64,000 bases of DNA from Paracoccaceae bacterium Fryx2 (GTDB lineage: Bacteria > Pseudomonadota > Alphaproteobacteria > Rhodobacterales > Rhodobacteraceae): the NCBI GenBank assembly GCA_032334235.1, contig JAVSGI010000003.1, positions 930,001 through 994,000 on the forward strand, written 5' to 3'. Under the pieces are notes generated by a model. It ran no database searches and was not told the DNA's origin. It saw only the letters and a program-made list of their open reading frames with translations. Positions 21,546 to 30,866 of the stretch are shown here, in pieces. Position 1 is the first letter of the stretch; every line of letters begins with the position of its first letter. The translations under genes were made by a program, and so were the position numbers.

Positions 21546-22544
21546 TCAGTTGCCATCCTTGAAATCCAGCCCCATCCCGGCATAGCGCTCGGGTTCCTCC
21601 AGCCAGTTCGGGCGCACCTTCACTTGCAGGAACAGATGCACCGGCCGGTCGAGGAACTCCACCAGATCCAACCGTGCCGCCTGGCCGATCGACTTGATGG
21701 TTTCGCCCTTGTTGCCCAGCACGATGCCCTTGTGGCCGTCGCGGGCGACATAGATGATCTGGTCGATCCGCACCGAACCGTCGGGCTTGTCTTCCCACTG
21801 CTCGGTCTCGACGGTCAACTGGTAGGGCAGTTCCTCGTGCAGCCGCAGGGTCAGCTTTTCGCGCGTCACCTCGGAGGCGATCATGCGAAGCGGCAGGTCT
21901 GCGATCTGGTCCTCGGGGTAGAACCACGGGCCTTCGGGCAGCTCGCTGGCAAGCCATTGCTTCAGCCGGTCGACGCCATAGCCCTTTTCGGCGGAAATCA
22001 TGAAGGTTTCCACGAAGGGGAAGGTGCCGTTCGCCTCCTCCGCCAGCCGCAGCAGGGTTTCGGCCTTGACCCGGTCGATCTTGTTGATCGCCAGCGCCAC
22101 GGCCTGGCCGCGCGGAATACGGTCCTTCATGGCGTCGATGATCGCCTTGGTGCCCTCGGTCAGGCCGCGGTGCGCCTCGATCAGCAGCACGATGATGTCG
22201 GCATCGGCGGCCCCGCCCCAGGCGGCGGCAACCATCGCGCGGTCGAGGCGGCGGCGTGGGCGGAACAGGCCGGGGGTGTCGACGAACACGATCTGCGCCT
22301 GCCCCTCCATCGCCACGCCGCGAATCCGGGTGCGGGTGGTCTGCACCTTGTGGGTGACGATCGACACCTTGGCCCCGACCATGCGGTTCAAGAGCGTCGA
22401 TTTCCCGGCATTGGGCTCGCCGATCAGGGCGACGAAGCCCGCCCGCATCCCTTCGCCGCTGGGCATCCGCGCGCCGTCTTCGGGTGTTGCGTCGTGACCC
22501 GGCAATTGGGGGTCCGCGTCGTCCTTCGGGTCGTGGTCAGTCAT
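21546..22544 (-). CDS. era: GTPase Era
   Basis: A 332-aa GTPase for 16S rRNA maturation and 30S assembly. The G1 motif is [12 protein letters not shown], followed by VFVDTPG (G3) and AINKID (G4); a KH RNA-binding domain is at the C-terminus. About 32 extra acidic residues precede the usual start. The ATG at 22544 overlaps the end of rnc by 8 bases; an internal ATG just before RAGFVALIG is an alternative. Confidence 0.95.
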   Translation of the reverse strand: MTDHDPKDDADPQLPGHDATPEDGARMPSGEGMRAGFVALIGEPNAGKSTLLNRMVGAKVSIVTHKVQTTRTRIRGVAMEGQAQIVFVDTPGLFRPRRRLDRAMVAAAWGGAADADIIVLLIEAHRGLTEGTKAIIDAMKDRIPRGQAVALAINKIDRVKAETLLRLAEEANGTFPFVETFMISAEKGYGVDRLKQWLASELPEGPWFYPEDQIADLPLRMIASEVTREKLTLRLHEELPYQLTVETEQWEDKPDGSVRIDQIIYVARDGHKGIVLGNKGETIKSIGQAARLDLVEFLDRPVHLFLQVKVRPNWLEEPERYAGMGLDFKDGN

Positions 22545-23226
22545 CTGTCGCCTCCATCCGCGCGAGAAGCGCCCGTGCCGCCGCCTGTTCCGCCTGCCGC
22601 TTGGTGCCAGAGCGGGCCACTTCCGTGGCGCCGTTTTCCAGCCGGACCTCGACGGTGAACACCGGCTGGTGGTCCGGCCCGTCGCGGCCCTTCTCGATAT
22701 AGCTCGGTGGGGGCAGGCCGCGCGCCTGCGCCCATTCCTGCAGTGCGGTCTTGGCGTCGCGGGCATCGGGCGCCACCGCGTCGATCCGCCCCGACCAGAG
22801 CCGCAGCACCATGGCCCGCGCCGCATCATAGCCGCCATCCATGTAGACGGCGGCAATCACCGCCTCCATCGCGTCGCCCAGCAGCGCCTCCTTGCGCCGC
22901 CCGCCCGACATCATTTCCGACCGGCCGAGTTTCAGCACGTCGCCAAGGCCCAGATCGCGCGCCACCTCGGCGCAGGCCTCCTTGCGCACCAGCGCGTTGA
23001 AGCGCGGCGCAAGCTGGCCCTCCGAGGCGGCGGAGTCGGCGGTCAGCAGCGCCTCGGCAAGCACGAGGCCCAGCACACGGTCGCCCAGAAACTCCAGCCG
23101 CTGGTTGTCGGGCCGGGTGGAGGACGAGATCGAGGCGTGGGTCACGGCGCGCAACAGCAGGTCCGGGCTGCGGAAGTCATGCCCGATGCGGCCCGCGAAG
23201 GCCAGGAGGTCGGCAGACAGTTTCAC
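22537..23226 (-). CDS. rnc: Ribonuclease III
   Basis: A 229-aa double-stranded RNA endonuclease. The signature [14 protein letters not shown] and the second acidic site [16 protein letters not shown] are intact; the C-terminal dsRNA-binding domain spans about 155-225. The start is GTG at 23226. Operon lepB-rnc-era is typical: lepB ends 10 bp upstream. Confidence 0.95.
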   Translation of the reverse strand: MKLSADLLAFAGRIGHDFRSPDLLLRAVTHASISSSTRPDNQRLEFLGDRVLGLVLAEALLTADSAASEGQLAPRFNALVRKEACAEVARDLGLGDVLKLGRSEMMSGGRRKEALLGDAMEAVIAAVYMDGGYDAARAMVLRLWSGRIDAVAPDARDAKTALQEWAQARGLPPPSYIEKGRDGPDHQPVFTVEVRLENGATEVARSGTKRQAEQAAARALLARMEATDD

Positions 23227-23236
23227 ACGGCGACCA

Positions 23237-24025
23237 TCATTTCACGGCCTCGAAGAAGCGGTCGGCGCGCCAGGTCCAGAAGTACAGCATCCGCTTGCCG
23301 GCCGAGGAAAAGATGATCCGGTCGGCGCGACCGATCAGGTTTTCGGCGGGCACGAAGCCGACGCCGCCGACCGCCTGGCCGTAGCGGCTGTCCTGGCTGT
23401 TGTCGCGGTTGTCGCCCATGAAGAAGTAGTGGCCCGCAGGCACGGTGAAGACATCGGTGTTGTCGGCAAAGCCGTTGGTGTCGATGTTCAGCACATCGTG
23501 GGTGCGCCCGCCCGGCAGGGTCTCGGTGGACCGCGACTTGGTGCAGAGCCCGCCCTCACCGACCGGGCCGTTCTCGCAGCGCGGCACGTTGCCCATCGGG
23601 CCTTGCCGTTCATAGGTTTCCTCGAACACGCCTGCCGGGGTCTGCGGCACTTCGGCGCCGTTCAGGAACAGGATGCCGTTCTTCATCTGCACCGTATCGC
23701 CCGGCAAGCCGATCAGCCGCTTGATGAAGTCGGATCCGTTGACCGGATGGCGGAACACCACCACGTCGCCGCGCAACGGTTCGGAGGCGAGAATGCGCCC
23801 GGGGATCGGGCAGGCCGAGAACGGGCAGGAATGTTTCGAATAGCCATAGGCCATCTTGTTGACGAACAGGAAGTCGCCGATCAGCAGCGTGTCCTTCATC
23901 GATTCCGACGGGATCCAGAACGGCTGGAACAGCAGGGTGCGAAAGGCCCCCGCGATCAGCAGGGCATAGACCACCGTCTTGATCGTCTCAAGGATGCCGC
24001 CATCGGTTCTTGCCTTGCTTGCCAT
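23237..24025 (-). CDS. lepB: Signal peptidase I
   Basis: A 262-aa membrane serine protease that cleaves signal peptides. One N-terminal TM segment (about 11-33) is followed by the catalytic Ser in IPSESM (about Ser42), and the catalytic Lys is in [12 protein letters not shown]. The box [19 protein letters not shown] is intact. It precedes rnc and era in one operon. Confidence 0.95.
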   Translation of the reverse strand: MASKARTDGGILETIKTVVYALLIAGAFRTLLFQPFWIPSESMKDTLLIGDFLFVNKMAYGYSKHSCPFSACPIPGRILASEPLRGDVVVFRHPVNGSDFIKRLIGLPGDTVQMKNGILFLNGAEVPQTPAGVFEETYERQGPMGNVPRCENGPVGEGGLCTKSRSTETLPGGRTHDVLNIDTNGFADNTDVFTVPAGHYFFMGDNRDNSQDSRYGQAVGGVGFVPAENLIGRADRIIFSSAGKRMLYFWTWRADRFFEAVK

Positions 24026-24081
24026 GTGTCCTGCCTGCTCTTGCTGGTTCGGGCGCTACATGCGCGCCCCTGCGGGTGGAG

Positions 24082-24498
24082 TCAAGTTGCGGGGGCCGGG
24101 GCGGGCAGCGCCTCGATCACCACGAAAGCCTGTGCCCAGGGATGATCGTCGGTCAGGGTGACGTGGATGCGCGCCAGATGGCCGGGCGGCGTCATCTCGG
24201 CCAGCCGGGCGGCGGCCCAGCCGGTCAGCTGCATCACCGGCTGGCCGGTGGAAAGGTTCGACACCGCCATGTCGCGCCACGCGATGCCCATGCGCAAGCC
24301 GGTGCCCAGCGCCTTGGAGCAGGCCTCTTTCGCCGCCCAGCGCTTGGCAAAGGTGGCGGCGACGACGCGGGGGCGGCCGGCGGCCTTGCGCCTTTCGCGC
24401 TCGGTGAAGACGCGGTCGAGGAAACGGTCACCGAACCGGGCCAGGGTGGCCTCGATCCGGTCGATGTTGCAAAGATCCGCGCCGATGCCAAGGATCAT
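24082..24498 (-). CDS. acpS: Holo-[acyl-carrier-protein] synthase
   Basis: A 138-aa phosphopantetheinyl transferase that activates ACP. The N-terminal [15 protein letters not shown] holds the magnesium-binding Asp, and [16 protein letters not shown] holds the catalytic Glu and Lys. The ATG at 24498 is fixed by homology. It is followed by lepB and preceded by pdxJ, separated from the latter by a twin palindrome. Confidence 0.94.
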   Translation of the reverse strand: MILGIGADLCNIDRIEATLARFGDRFLDRVFTERERRKAAGRPRVVAATFAKRWAAKEACSKALGTGLRMGIAWRDMAVSNLSTGQPVMQLTGWAAARLAEMTPPGHLARIHVTLTDDHPWAQAFVVIEALPAPAPAT

Positions 24499-24520
24499 CG
24501 CGCGAGGTCCGGGTGCGGAC

Positions 24521-24564
24521 CAAAATCCTTCCAAGGATTTTGCAAAAGTTTTGCAAAACTTTTG
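24521..24564. repeat. Tandem pair of AT-rich palindromes between pdxJ and acpS
   Basis: Two adjacent hairpins: CAAAATCCTT / AAGGATTTTG (24521-24530 and 24533-24542) and CAAAAGTTTT / AAAACTTTTG (24543-24552 and 24555-24564), each with a 2-nt loop. The pair fills the gap between two co-directional genes, so it may be an RNA-processing or attenuating element. The same layout occurs at 56981-57025. Confidence 0.8.
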
Positions 24565-24568
24565 CCGC

Positions 24569-25321
24569 TCACGACCGCCGGGCCTCGTCCATCAGGCGCC
24601 GCATTTCCTCGATGGCGGGGCCGAGGCCGCGGAACAGCGCCTCGGCGATCAGGAAATGCCCGATGTTGAGTTCCATCACCTGCGGGAAAACCGCGAGGTC
24701 GGCCACGGTTTCATAGCTCAGCCCGTGGCCCGCGTGAACCTCCAGCCCGGCGGCATGGGCCAGGGCCGCGCCGCGGCGGAGCGCGGCAAGCTCGGTCGTG
24801 GCGGCGGCGTGGTGGCCTTCGGCGTGCAGGTCGCAATAGGTGCCGGTGTGCAGTTCGACCACCGCCGCGCCGATCCGGGCCGAGGCTTCGATCTGGCGCA
24901 GGTCGTGCCCGATGAACATCGACACCCGGCAGCCCGCCTCGCGCAGCGGCGCGATGAAATCGGCCAGCCGCGCCTCTTCCCCCGCCACGTCGAGCCCGCC
25001 TTCGGTGGTGCGTTCCTCGCGCTTTTCGGGCACGAGGCAGATGGCATGGGGGCGGTGGCGCAGGGCGATGGCCTGCATTTCCGCCGTGGCGGCCATTTCG
25101 AAGTTCAGCGGGATCGAGATGCCCGCCATAAGTGCCTCGATGTCGGCATCGCGGATGTGGCGGCGGTCTTCGCGCAGGTGGGCGGTGATGCCGTCGGCCC
25201 CGGCCGCTTCGGCCAGCAGGGCGGCGCGCAGCGGGTCGGGCCAGACCGAGCCGCGTGCGTTGCGCACGGTAGCCACATGGTCGATGTTCACGCCAAGCCG
25301 CAGTTTGCCCAGGGGTTTCAT
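24569..25321 (-). CDS. pdxJ: Pyridoxine 5'-phosphate synthase
   Basis: A 250-aa TIM-barrel enzyme that condenses 1-deoxyxylulose 5-phosphate with 3-amino-2-oxopropyl phosphate. [48 protein letters not shown] and the VHAGHGL segment are diagnostic. Its start overlaps the stop of the DUF2062 gene (ATGA). Confidence 0.96.
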   Translation of the reverse strand: MKPLGKLRLGVNIDHVATVRNARGSVWPDPLRAALLAEAAGADGITAHLREDRRHIRDADIEALMAGISIPLNFEMAATAEMQAIALRHRPHAICLVPEKREERTTEGGLDVAGEEARLADFIAPLREAGCRVSMFIGHDLRQIEASARIGAAVVELHTGTYCDLHAEGHHAAATTELAALRRGAALAHAAGLEVHAGHGLSYETVADLAVFPQVMELNIGHFLIAEALFRGLGPAIEEMRRLMDEARRS

Positions 25322-26070
25322 GGCCTTGTCCTTGTTTTTGTGTCGTTCGGGTCCGGTGCCCCGCCAGCGGCGGTGCCGGTCGTGTCGTCATCCTGCGCCG
25401 ACCCGGCCCCGGCTGCGAGGGTCGCCGCGCGCTGGTTGGCCGCATGGATCATCGCCTTGAGCGCGCGGCGCTTGTCGATGCGGTCGTGTGTCTTGTGCGA
25501 GCGTATCTTCTGGTAGGCCCCGATCAGGGGCAGGGTCAGGTAGTAGAGGGTGAAGCTGGCAGCGAGCCCGGGCAGGATGCCGCCCACCAGGTAGGGCAGG
25601 AAGATCACCCGGAAGAAGCTGGTCAGGCTTTCCCAATGGGTCGGGTCGGCGGTGAAGATCGCAATGAGGTTGTCCCATATCTCCACCCCCGCCGAGGTGA
25701 AGGCCGCAACGATCGTCACGAAGCCCAGCGGCTCGCCCACGCCAAGCATCCAGCGGCCCAGTTCGAGCGAGGTGACGGCGATGATCGGAAAGGTGACCGG
25801 ATTGCCGATCACGGTGGCCAGCAGGGCGGCCAGGATGTTGCCGCGCATCACCCAGGCCAGCAGGGCCGCCCCGAAGAAATGGAACCCGAACAGCGGGGTG
25901 AACGAGATGAAGCAGCCCGCGAACACCCCGCGCGCGATGCGGTGCGGCTCGTCCGGCAGGCGGCGCATCCGGTGCAGCAGATACTGGATGGCGCGCCGGA
26001 AGCCGCCCTTGGGGTAGAAGAAATCGCGCGCCTGCGCCAGGAACGGGCGCTTGTTGCGTTTGAATACCAT
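25318..26070 (-). CDS. DUF2062 membrane protein
   Basis: A 250-aa membrane protein. The DUF2062 core covers about residues 20-185 ([33 protein letters not shown]) with three or four hydrophobic segments, and then a polar, disordered C-terminal tail rich in Gly, Thr and Asp. The function is unknown. It lies between rsh and pdxJ in what looks like one operon, 33 bp after rsh, overlapping pdxJ by four bases. Confidence 0.85.
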   Translation of the reverse strand: MVFKRNKRPFLAQARDFFYPKGGFRRAIQYLLHRMRRLPDEPHRIARGVFAGCFISFTPLFGFHFFGAALLAWVMRGNILAALLATVIGNPVTFPIIAVTSLELGRWMLGVGEPLGFVTIVAAFTSAGVEIWDNLIAIFTADPTHWESLTSFFRVIFLPYLVGGILPGLAASFTLYYLTLPLIGAYQKIRSHKTHDRIDKRRALKAMIHAANQRAATLAAGAGSAQDDDTTGTAAGGAPDPNDTKTRTRP

Positions 26071-26103
26071 GTGGTGCCCCCTTTCCCTGTGGCGGTGCCC
26101 CTG

Positions 26104-28221
26104 TCAGGGCTTGCGTGTCCGGTCGCGCAACCGGGCGATCTGGGCCACGTCGGTTTCCGCATCCAGCGCGGTCATCACCATGTGGAGATGTTCCAGATCC
26201 CGCAGATCGACGTCGATCACCAGACGGTAGAAGTCCGGCTTGCGGTCGGTGAAGCGCAGGTCCGAAATATTTGCCTTCTGTTCCCCGATCAAGGTGCAGA
26301 TCCGGCCGAGCACGCCGGCATCGTTGGAAATCGTCACCTCCAGGCTGACGGTGTGGACGGCGGCATGGCGGCCCGCGTGCCAGTGCAGGTCGATCCAGCG
26401 GCCGGGCTGTTCCTCGAATTCCTCCAGCGCCGGGCAGTCGATGGCGTGGATCACCGGCGACTGGCCGCGGTAGGTGATGCCGACGATGCGTTCGCCCGGC
26501 ACCGGCTGGCAGCAGGGCGCGCGCCGGAACCCCTGGTCGGGCGACAGCCCCACGACCGGGCGCTTTTCGTCCACAAGCTCGGCCTTGGACTGCGCGAGTT
26601 CCGGGTAAAGCGTTTCCACCACCTTGCGCGCGGTCAGTTCGGCGCTGCCAAGCTGCGCCAGCAGTTCGGTTTCATCCGACAGGCCCAGCATCTTGGCGGC
26701 GGTGCGCAGCGCCTTGTCGGTGGCCTTGCGCCCGACATGGTCGAAGGCGGCGCGGGCCAGTTCCTGCCCCAGCCGCACGAAGCGGCCCTTGTCTTCCTCG
26801 CGCAAGCTTCGGCGAATCGCGGCCTTGGCGCGGCCGGTGGTCACGATGTCGATCCAGCTTGCCTGCGGGCGCTGGCCCTCGGCCGTGATGATTTCCACCG
26901 ACTGCCCGTTCTTCAGCCGGGTCCACAGCGGCACGCGGATGCCGTCGACCTTGGCCGAGACGCAGGAATTGCCGATACGGGTATGGATGGCATAGGCATA
27001 GTCCAGTGGGGTGGCCCCGCGCGGCAACTGGATGACATCGCCTTTCGGCGTGAAGCAGAACACCTGGTCGGTATACATCTCGAGTTTGACGTTTTCGAGA
27101 AACTCGTCGTGATCGCCCTCGTCCAGCCGTTCGGTCAGCCCCGCGATCCATTTTGCCGGATCGACGGCAAACGGGTTCTGCGCCCGCACGCCCTCGCGGT
27201 AGGACCAGTGCGCCGCAACGCCGGCCTCGGCCACCTCGTGCATCTGGCGGGTGCGGATCTGGACCTCGACCCGCTTGCCGTCGCGGCCCGACACCGTGGT
27301 GTGGATCGAGCGGTAGCCGTTGGTCTTGGGCTGGCTGATGTAGTCCTTGAACCGCCCCGGCACCGCCCGCCAGCGCTGGTGGATGACGCCCAGCACGCGG
27401 TAGCAGTCGGCCTCGGACGCGGTGATGATGCGGAAGCCGTAGATGTCGGACAGGCGCGAGAAGGCCAGATCCTTTTCCTGCATCTTGCGCCAGACGGAAT
27501 AGGGCTTCTTGGCGCGGCCATACACGTCGGCGTCGATCTGGCCGCGATCGAGTTCAAGCCGGATGTCGGCGGTGATCTTGTGGACCACGTCGCCCGCTTC
27601 GCGTTGCAGGGTGATGAAACGGCGGATGATGGAATTGCGCGCCTCGGGGTTCAGCACGCGGAAGGCGAGGTCTTCCAGTTCCTCGCGCATCCACTGCATC
27701 CCCATGCGGCCGGCCAGGGGGGCGAAGATCTCCATCGTCTCGCGCGCCTTCTGCGCCTGCTTTTCCGGGCGCATCGACTTGATGGTGCGCATGTTGTGCA
27801 GGCGGTCGGCAAGCTTGACCAGAATCACCCGCAGATCCTTCGACATCGCCATGAACAGCTTGCGGAAGTTTTCCGCCTGCTTCGACTGGGCCGAGGACAG
27901 TTCGAGGTTGGTCAGCTTGGTGACACCGTCAACCAGTTCGGCAATCTCTTCGCCGAACAGGCGCGACACCTCGGTGTAGGTCGACTTGGTGTCTTCGATG
28001 GTGTCGTGCAGCAGGGCGGTGATGATGGTGGCATCATCCAGCCGCTGTTCGGTCAGGATCGCCGCGACCGCGACCGGATGGGTGAAGTAGGGCTCGCCCG
28101 AGTGGCGCTGCTGGCCGTCGTGCATCTGCGTGCCGTAGGCATAGGCGCGGCGGATCAGGTCGGCATTGGTGCGCGGATTGTAGTTGCGGACGAGAACGAT
28201 CAGGTCTTCGACGTCGATCAT
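26104..28221 (-). CDS. rsh: Bifunctional (p)ppGpp synthetase/hydrolase
   Basis: A 705-aa Rel/SpoT homologue that makes and degrades (p)ppGpp. The HD hydrolase domain is intact (FTHPVAVAAIL; LLHDTIEDT, about His72-Asp73). The synthetase domain follows (DIYGFRI; NGYRSIHTTV), then TGS (FTPKGDVIQLPRGATPLDYA) and a C-terminal ACT domain. The RFKD form of the charged loop (VPGRFKDYI) is the type found in bifunctional enzymes, in contrast to the EXDD form of monofunctional RelA. It lies 30 bp after rpoZ on the same strand. Confidence 0.95.
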   Translation of the reverse strand: MIDVEDLIVLVRNYNPRTNADLIRRAYAYGTQMHDGQQRHSGEPYFTHPVAVAAILTEQRLDDATIITALLHDTIEDTKSTYTEVSRLFGEEIAELVDGVTKLTNLELSSAQSKQAENFRKLFMAMSKDLRVILVKLADRLHNMRTIKSMRPEKQAQKARETMEIFAPLAGRMGMQWMREELEDLAFRVLNPEARNSIIRRFITLQREAGDVVHKITADIRLELDRGQIDADVYGRAKKPYSVWRKMQEKDLAFSRLSDIYGFRIITASEADCYRVLGVIHQRWRAVPGRFKDYISQPKTNGYRSIHTTVSGRDGKRVEVQIRTRQMHEVAEAGVAAHWSYREGVRAQNPFAVDPAKWIAGLTERLDEGDHDEFLENVKLEMYTDQVFCFTPKGDVIQLPRGATPLDYAYAIHTRIGNSCVSAKVDGIRVPLWTRLKNGQSVEIITAEGQRPQASWIDIVTTGRAKAAIRRSLREEDKGRFVRLGQELARAAFDHVGRKATDKALRTAAKMLGLSDETELLAQLGSAELTARKVVETLYPELAQSKAELVDEKRPVVGLSPDQGFRRAPCCQPVPGERIVGITYRGQSPVIHAIDCPALEEFEEQPGRWIDLHWHAGRHAAVHTVSLEVTISNDAGVLGRICTLIGEQKANISDLRFTDRKPDFYRLVIDVDLRDLEHLHMVMTALDAETDVAQIARLRDRTRKP

Positions 28222-28251
28222 CCTCGCCGCATCCTATCAAGGGCTTGCGCC

Positions 28252-28605
28252 TCAGTTCTGGCCCTGCGCTTCCATCAGCGCGCGGAGCAGTTTCTCTTCC
28301 GACATGTCGTCCTGCATCGGGCGGTCGATCTCGCCGCCCATCAGCAGGGCCATCTGGTCGTCTTCGGGTTCGTCGACTTCGATCTGGGTCTGGTGGCTTT
28401 CGATCATCCGTTCGCGCAGCGCGTCGGCGCCCTGCGTCTCGTCGGCGATCTCGCGCAGCGACACCACGGGGTTCTTGTCGTTGTCGCGGTCGACGGTGAC
28501 GGGCGAGCCTGCCTGGATCTCGCGCGCCCGGTGGGCCGCCAGCATCACCAGTTCGAACCGGTTCGGAACCTTGTCAACGCAATCTTCAACCGTCACGCGG
28601 GCCAT
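28252..28605 (-). CDS. rpoZ: RNA polymerase omega subunit
   Basis: A 117-aa omega subunit that supports RNA polymerase assembly and, in many proteobacteria, ppGpp binding. The start [20 protein letters not shown] is the family signature, followed by AAHRARE. Its acidic C-terminal extension is longer than E. coli omega (91 aa). It is co-transcribed with rsh, as in most proteobacteria. A candidate promoter lies at 28644-28672. Confidence 0.95.
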   Translation of the reverse strand: MARVTVEDCVDKVPNRFELVMLAAHRAREIQAGSPVTVDRDNDKNPVVSLREIADETQGADALRERMIESHQTQIEVDEPEDDQMALLMGGEIDRPMQDDMSEEKLLRALMEAQGQN

Positions 28606-28643
28606 GGTGGACTCCATTCAGGATCGGGGGGCACGGAACCGCC

Positions 28644-28672
28644 TATGTATGCCTTGCCAATCCCCTTGACAA
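28644..28672 (-). promoter_or_regulatory. Candidate promoter for rpoZ-rsh
   Basis: On the minus strand, TTGTCA (28672-28667) is a 5/6 match to the -35 box, and TACATA (28649-28644) follows after exactly 17 bases. An 8-bp inverted repeat (ATGCCTTG at 28649-28656, CAAGGCAT at 28670-28677) overlaps both boxes and may be an operator. The -10 match is weak. Confidence 0.4.
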
Positions 28673-28698
28673 GGCATGATTCCGCGCCGCAGCGCCCC

Positions 28699-29271
28699 TC
28701 AGAGCGGGATCACCGCCGCGCGGTCGGCCTCTGGCAGGGCCGCCAGCATCTGCGCCACGGTCAAGCCCAGCAGCGGATGCTGCCAGTCGGGCGCCAAATC
28801 GGCCAGCGGCACCAGCACGAAGGCGCGGTCCTGAAGGCGGGGATGGGGCAGGATCAGCCGGTCGGGGGCCTCGACGGCCTGCGTTTCGGGCGGCAGGTCG
28901 CGCCACCGGGTCTGGGTGGCGGCATCGGGCAGCACGGTGTCGCCCAGCGCCAGCAGGTCGAGATCGAGCGTCCGCATCCCCCAGCGCTGCGCGCGCTGGC
29001 GGCCAAAGCGCGCCTCTATCCGGTGCAGCGCGGCAAGGATGCCGGGGGCGTCAAGCGTGGTTGTCACCGCGGCCGCCGCATTGACGTAATCCGGCCCGGC
29101 CCCGACGGGATGACACGGGGTGGCGAAGAACCGGCTGGCACGGCGCAGGCACATACTTTCGTCGGCAAAACAAGCGACTGCGGCGCGCAGGGTTTCCTGC
29201 GGACCATTGCTGCCAATAGGAAGATTCGCGCCTAGCGCAATCAGAGCGCACTGTTCCAAGTTAGCAGACAA
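28699..29271 (-). CDS. folK: 2-amino-4-hydroxy-6-hydroxymethyldihydropteridine pyrophosphokinase
   Basis: A 190-aa HPPK of folate synthesis. [16 protein letters not shown] at the N-terminus, the [16 protein letters not shown] catalytic core and [18 protein letters not shown] are diagnostic. The start is TTG at 29271; no ATG or GTG fits the family N-terminus. It is on the same strand as rpoZ but separated by 93 bp holding a promoter-like site. Confidence 0.92.
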   Translation of the reverse strand: MSANLEQCALIALGANLPIGSNGPQETLRAAVACFADESMCLRRASRFFATPCHPVGAGPDYVNAAAAVTTTLDAPGILAALHRIEARFGRQRAQRWGMRTLDLDLLALGDTVLPDAATQTRWRDLPPETQAVEAPDRLILPHPRLQDRAFVLVPLADLAPDWQHPLLGLTVAQMLAALPEADRAAVIPL

Positions 29272-29552
29272 TGTTATCCTTTCGTATAGAATGGCTTGCA
29301 GCCGGTAGCTATCGGTTGATACCCAGCGTCGTTCCTCGCCGAGATTTCAGTTCCATGATTGCCACTCACGGAATTTCGGTCGCGGATCATTATTGAGGGG
29401 ACAAATACATGTTTTACAAGGACGAACGGCTTGCGCTGTTCATCGACGGGTCGAATCTGTATGCCGCCGCCAAAGCGCTTGGGTTCGACATCGACTACAA
29501 GCTGCTGAGGCAGGAATTCATGCGGCGCGGCAAGCTGCTTCGTGCGTTCTAC

Positions 29553-29556
29553 TACA
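29553..29556. repeat. Target-site duplication, left copy
   Basis: TACA directly before the left terminal repeat of the IS; matches 30867-30870. Confidence 0.85.
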
Positions 29557-30866
29557 GGGCACCTCGATTTTTGACTGTTTTCGCGGCAACGGCATAGCAG
29601 GTTCTGCCCGAAGCGCGGCAGCGACCTTCAGCTGACCGATTGTTGCCTTGGTTTTTATGATCTGCCGCCCATTTCGCCTCGCGGACCTTCGGTTCAGGGC
29701 CGTTTTTAGCGATGCGCGGGGCGATCTGCGTCCTTGGCCGACCGTTTTCAGGCTGGGTGCGGGTTGATGCGACCCAGTTGGCCGAGGCGGCGCATGTTGT
29801 AGGCGAGATTCTTCATGCCGACTTTGGCCTTCGCCCGCACCAAGCCGATGGTGCGCACCAGGGTGCCGCCCATGTCGTTGGCCTGCGCGCCGAAGATGTG
29901 CTCAACCCGGACCCGCACGGTGGATTTGGTGCGGTTGCTGCCCTTGGCCTGGTCGGTCAGCGGCTTGCCCCGATTGCCCTTGCGGTGGATGTGGCTTTTC
30001 AGTTTTAAGGCGCGGAGTTTGGCCTCCATCTCCTCGGACCGATAAGCAGCATCCGCCCACACGCCAGACCCGGTGTTGCCCTGCATCAGCAGATGATCCA
30101 CTGCCTGGCTGTCATGCACAGCGGCGTCGGTGACGTGGTAGCGCCGGACCAGCTTATGCGTGCGGTCCACATTCACATGGTTCTTGTAGCCGTAGTGGCT
30201 CTTGCCGTGCTTTTTCGTCCAACGTGCGTCCACATCCTTTTGCACCCGTTTCGCTGGCTTATCAGCCCAATCCTCGGGGACCTCGCCCTTCTTGATCGTT
30301 GCGTTTTCATCGCGCGTGTTGTGATTGCGCGGCACCGGCACGATGGAGGCGTCCAGGATCTGACCGCCGCGCGCAATGTAGCCCCGCCGCGCCAAATGAC
30401 CGTCAAACAACCCGAACAACTCCTCCACCTTGCCGGCCTGCGCCAGCGCATCGCGATACAGCCACACCGTCTTGGCGTCGGGCACCCGGTCACCAAGGCC
30501 CAACCCCAGGAAGCGCATAAAGGAAAGCCGGTCGCGGACCTGATATTCGATCTGATCATCCGACAGGTTGTAAAGCGCGCTCAGAACCAGCGTCTTGAAC
30601 ATCAGCACCGCATCTATCGGCTTGCGCCCCGCGCGGGACTTGCGATCCGCAACAGGCTTGCGCCAGACCCGCTCAAGAGCCGGACGAAACTCCTCCCACG
30701 GCACGACGGCATCAATTTCGACCAGCGGATCCCTTTTGGCATCGAGGCTCGCGTAACGGTCCGAAAGATCGAAAAAACCCATCTGCGCCATCGTTGCATC
30801 CCCAATGCCAGTTCACTGTCTCACCATACCGAAGTGCGGGGGATGGGGCAATTTATAGAGGTGCCC
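29557..30866. mobile_element. Complete IS5-family insertion sequence, 1310 bp
   Basis: The ends are inverted repeats, GGGCACCTC at 29557-29565 and GAGGTGCCC at 30858-30866, 9 bp perfect with weaker similarity further in. TACA flanks both sides. One transposase gene on the minus strand fills most of it; the 190 bp at 29557-29747 downstream of the transposase are non-coding. Base composition is more AT-rich than the surroundings. The intact ends, intact transposase and clean duplication indicate a recent insertion. Confidence 0.93.
29748..30791 (-). CDS. IS5-family DDE transposase
   Basis: A 347-aa transposase. The N-terminal DUF772-like domain has AVVPWEEFRPAL and GRKPIDAVLMFKTLVL. The DDE triad is seen as Asp in QILDASIVPVPRN, Asp in VWADAAYRSEE and Glu in VRVEHIFGAQ. 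The length is normal and the frame intact, so it should be functional. It is transcribed against the disrupted NYN gene. Confidence 0.95.
   Translation of the reverse strand: MAQMGFFDLSDRYASLDAKRDPLVEIDAVVPWEEFRPALERVWRKPVADRKSRAGRKPIDAVLMFKTLVLSALYNLSDDQIEYQVRDRLSFMRFLGLGLGDRVPDAKTVWLYRDALAQAGKVEELFGLFDGHLARRGYIARGGQILDASIVPVPRNHNTRDENATIKKGEVPEDWADKPAKRVQKDVDARWTKKHGKSHYGYKNHVNVDRTHKLVRRYHVTDAAVHDSQAVDHLLMQGNTGSGVWADAAYRSEEMEAKLRALKLKSHIHRKGNRGKPLTDQAKGSNRTKSTVRVRVEHIFGAQANDMGGTLVRTIGLVRAKAKVGMKNLAYNMRRLGQLGRINPHPA

Noticed and set aside
25444-29235. A very long open frame on the plus strand opposite rsh, DUF2062 and rpoZ
   Set aside because: It is antisense to clear housekeeping genes, its residues (His/Gln/Arg-rich) match no family, and high-GC codon bias leaves the reverse frame open.
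29557-29747. A small gene in the left part of the IS
   Set aside because: No start with a ribosome site and no recognisable product; it is the non-coding part downstream of the transposase.
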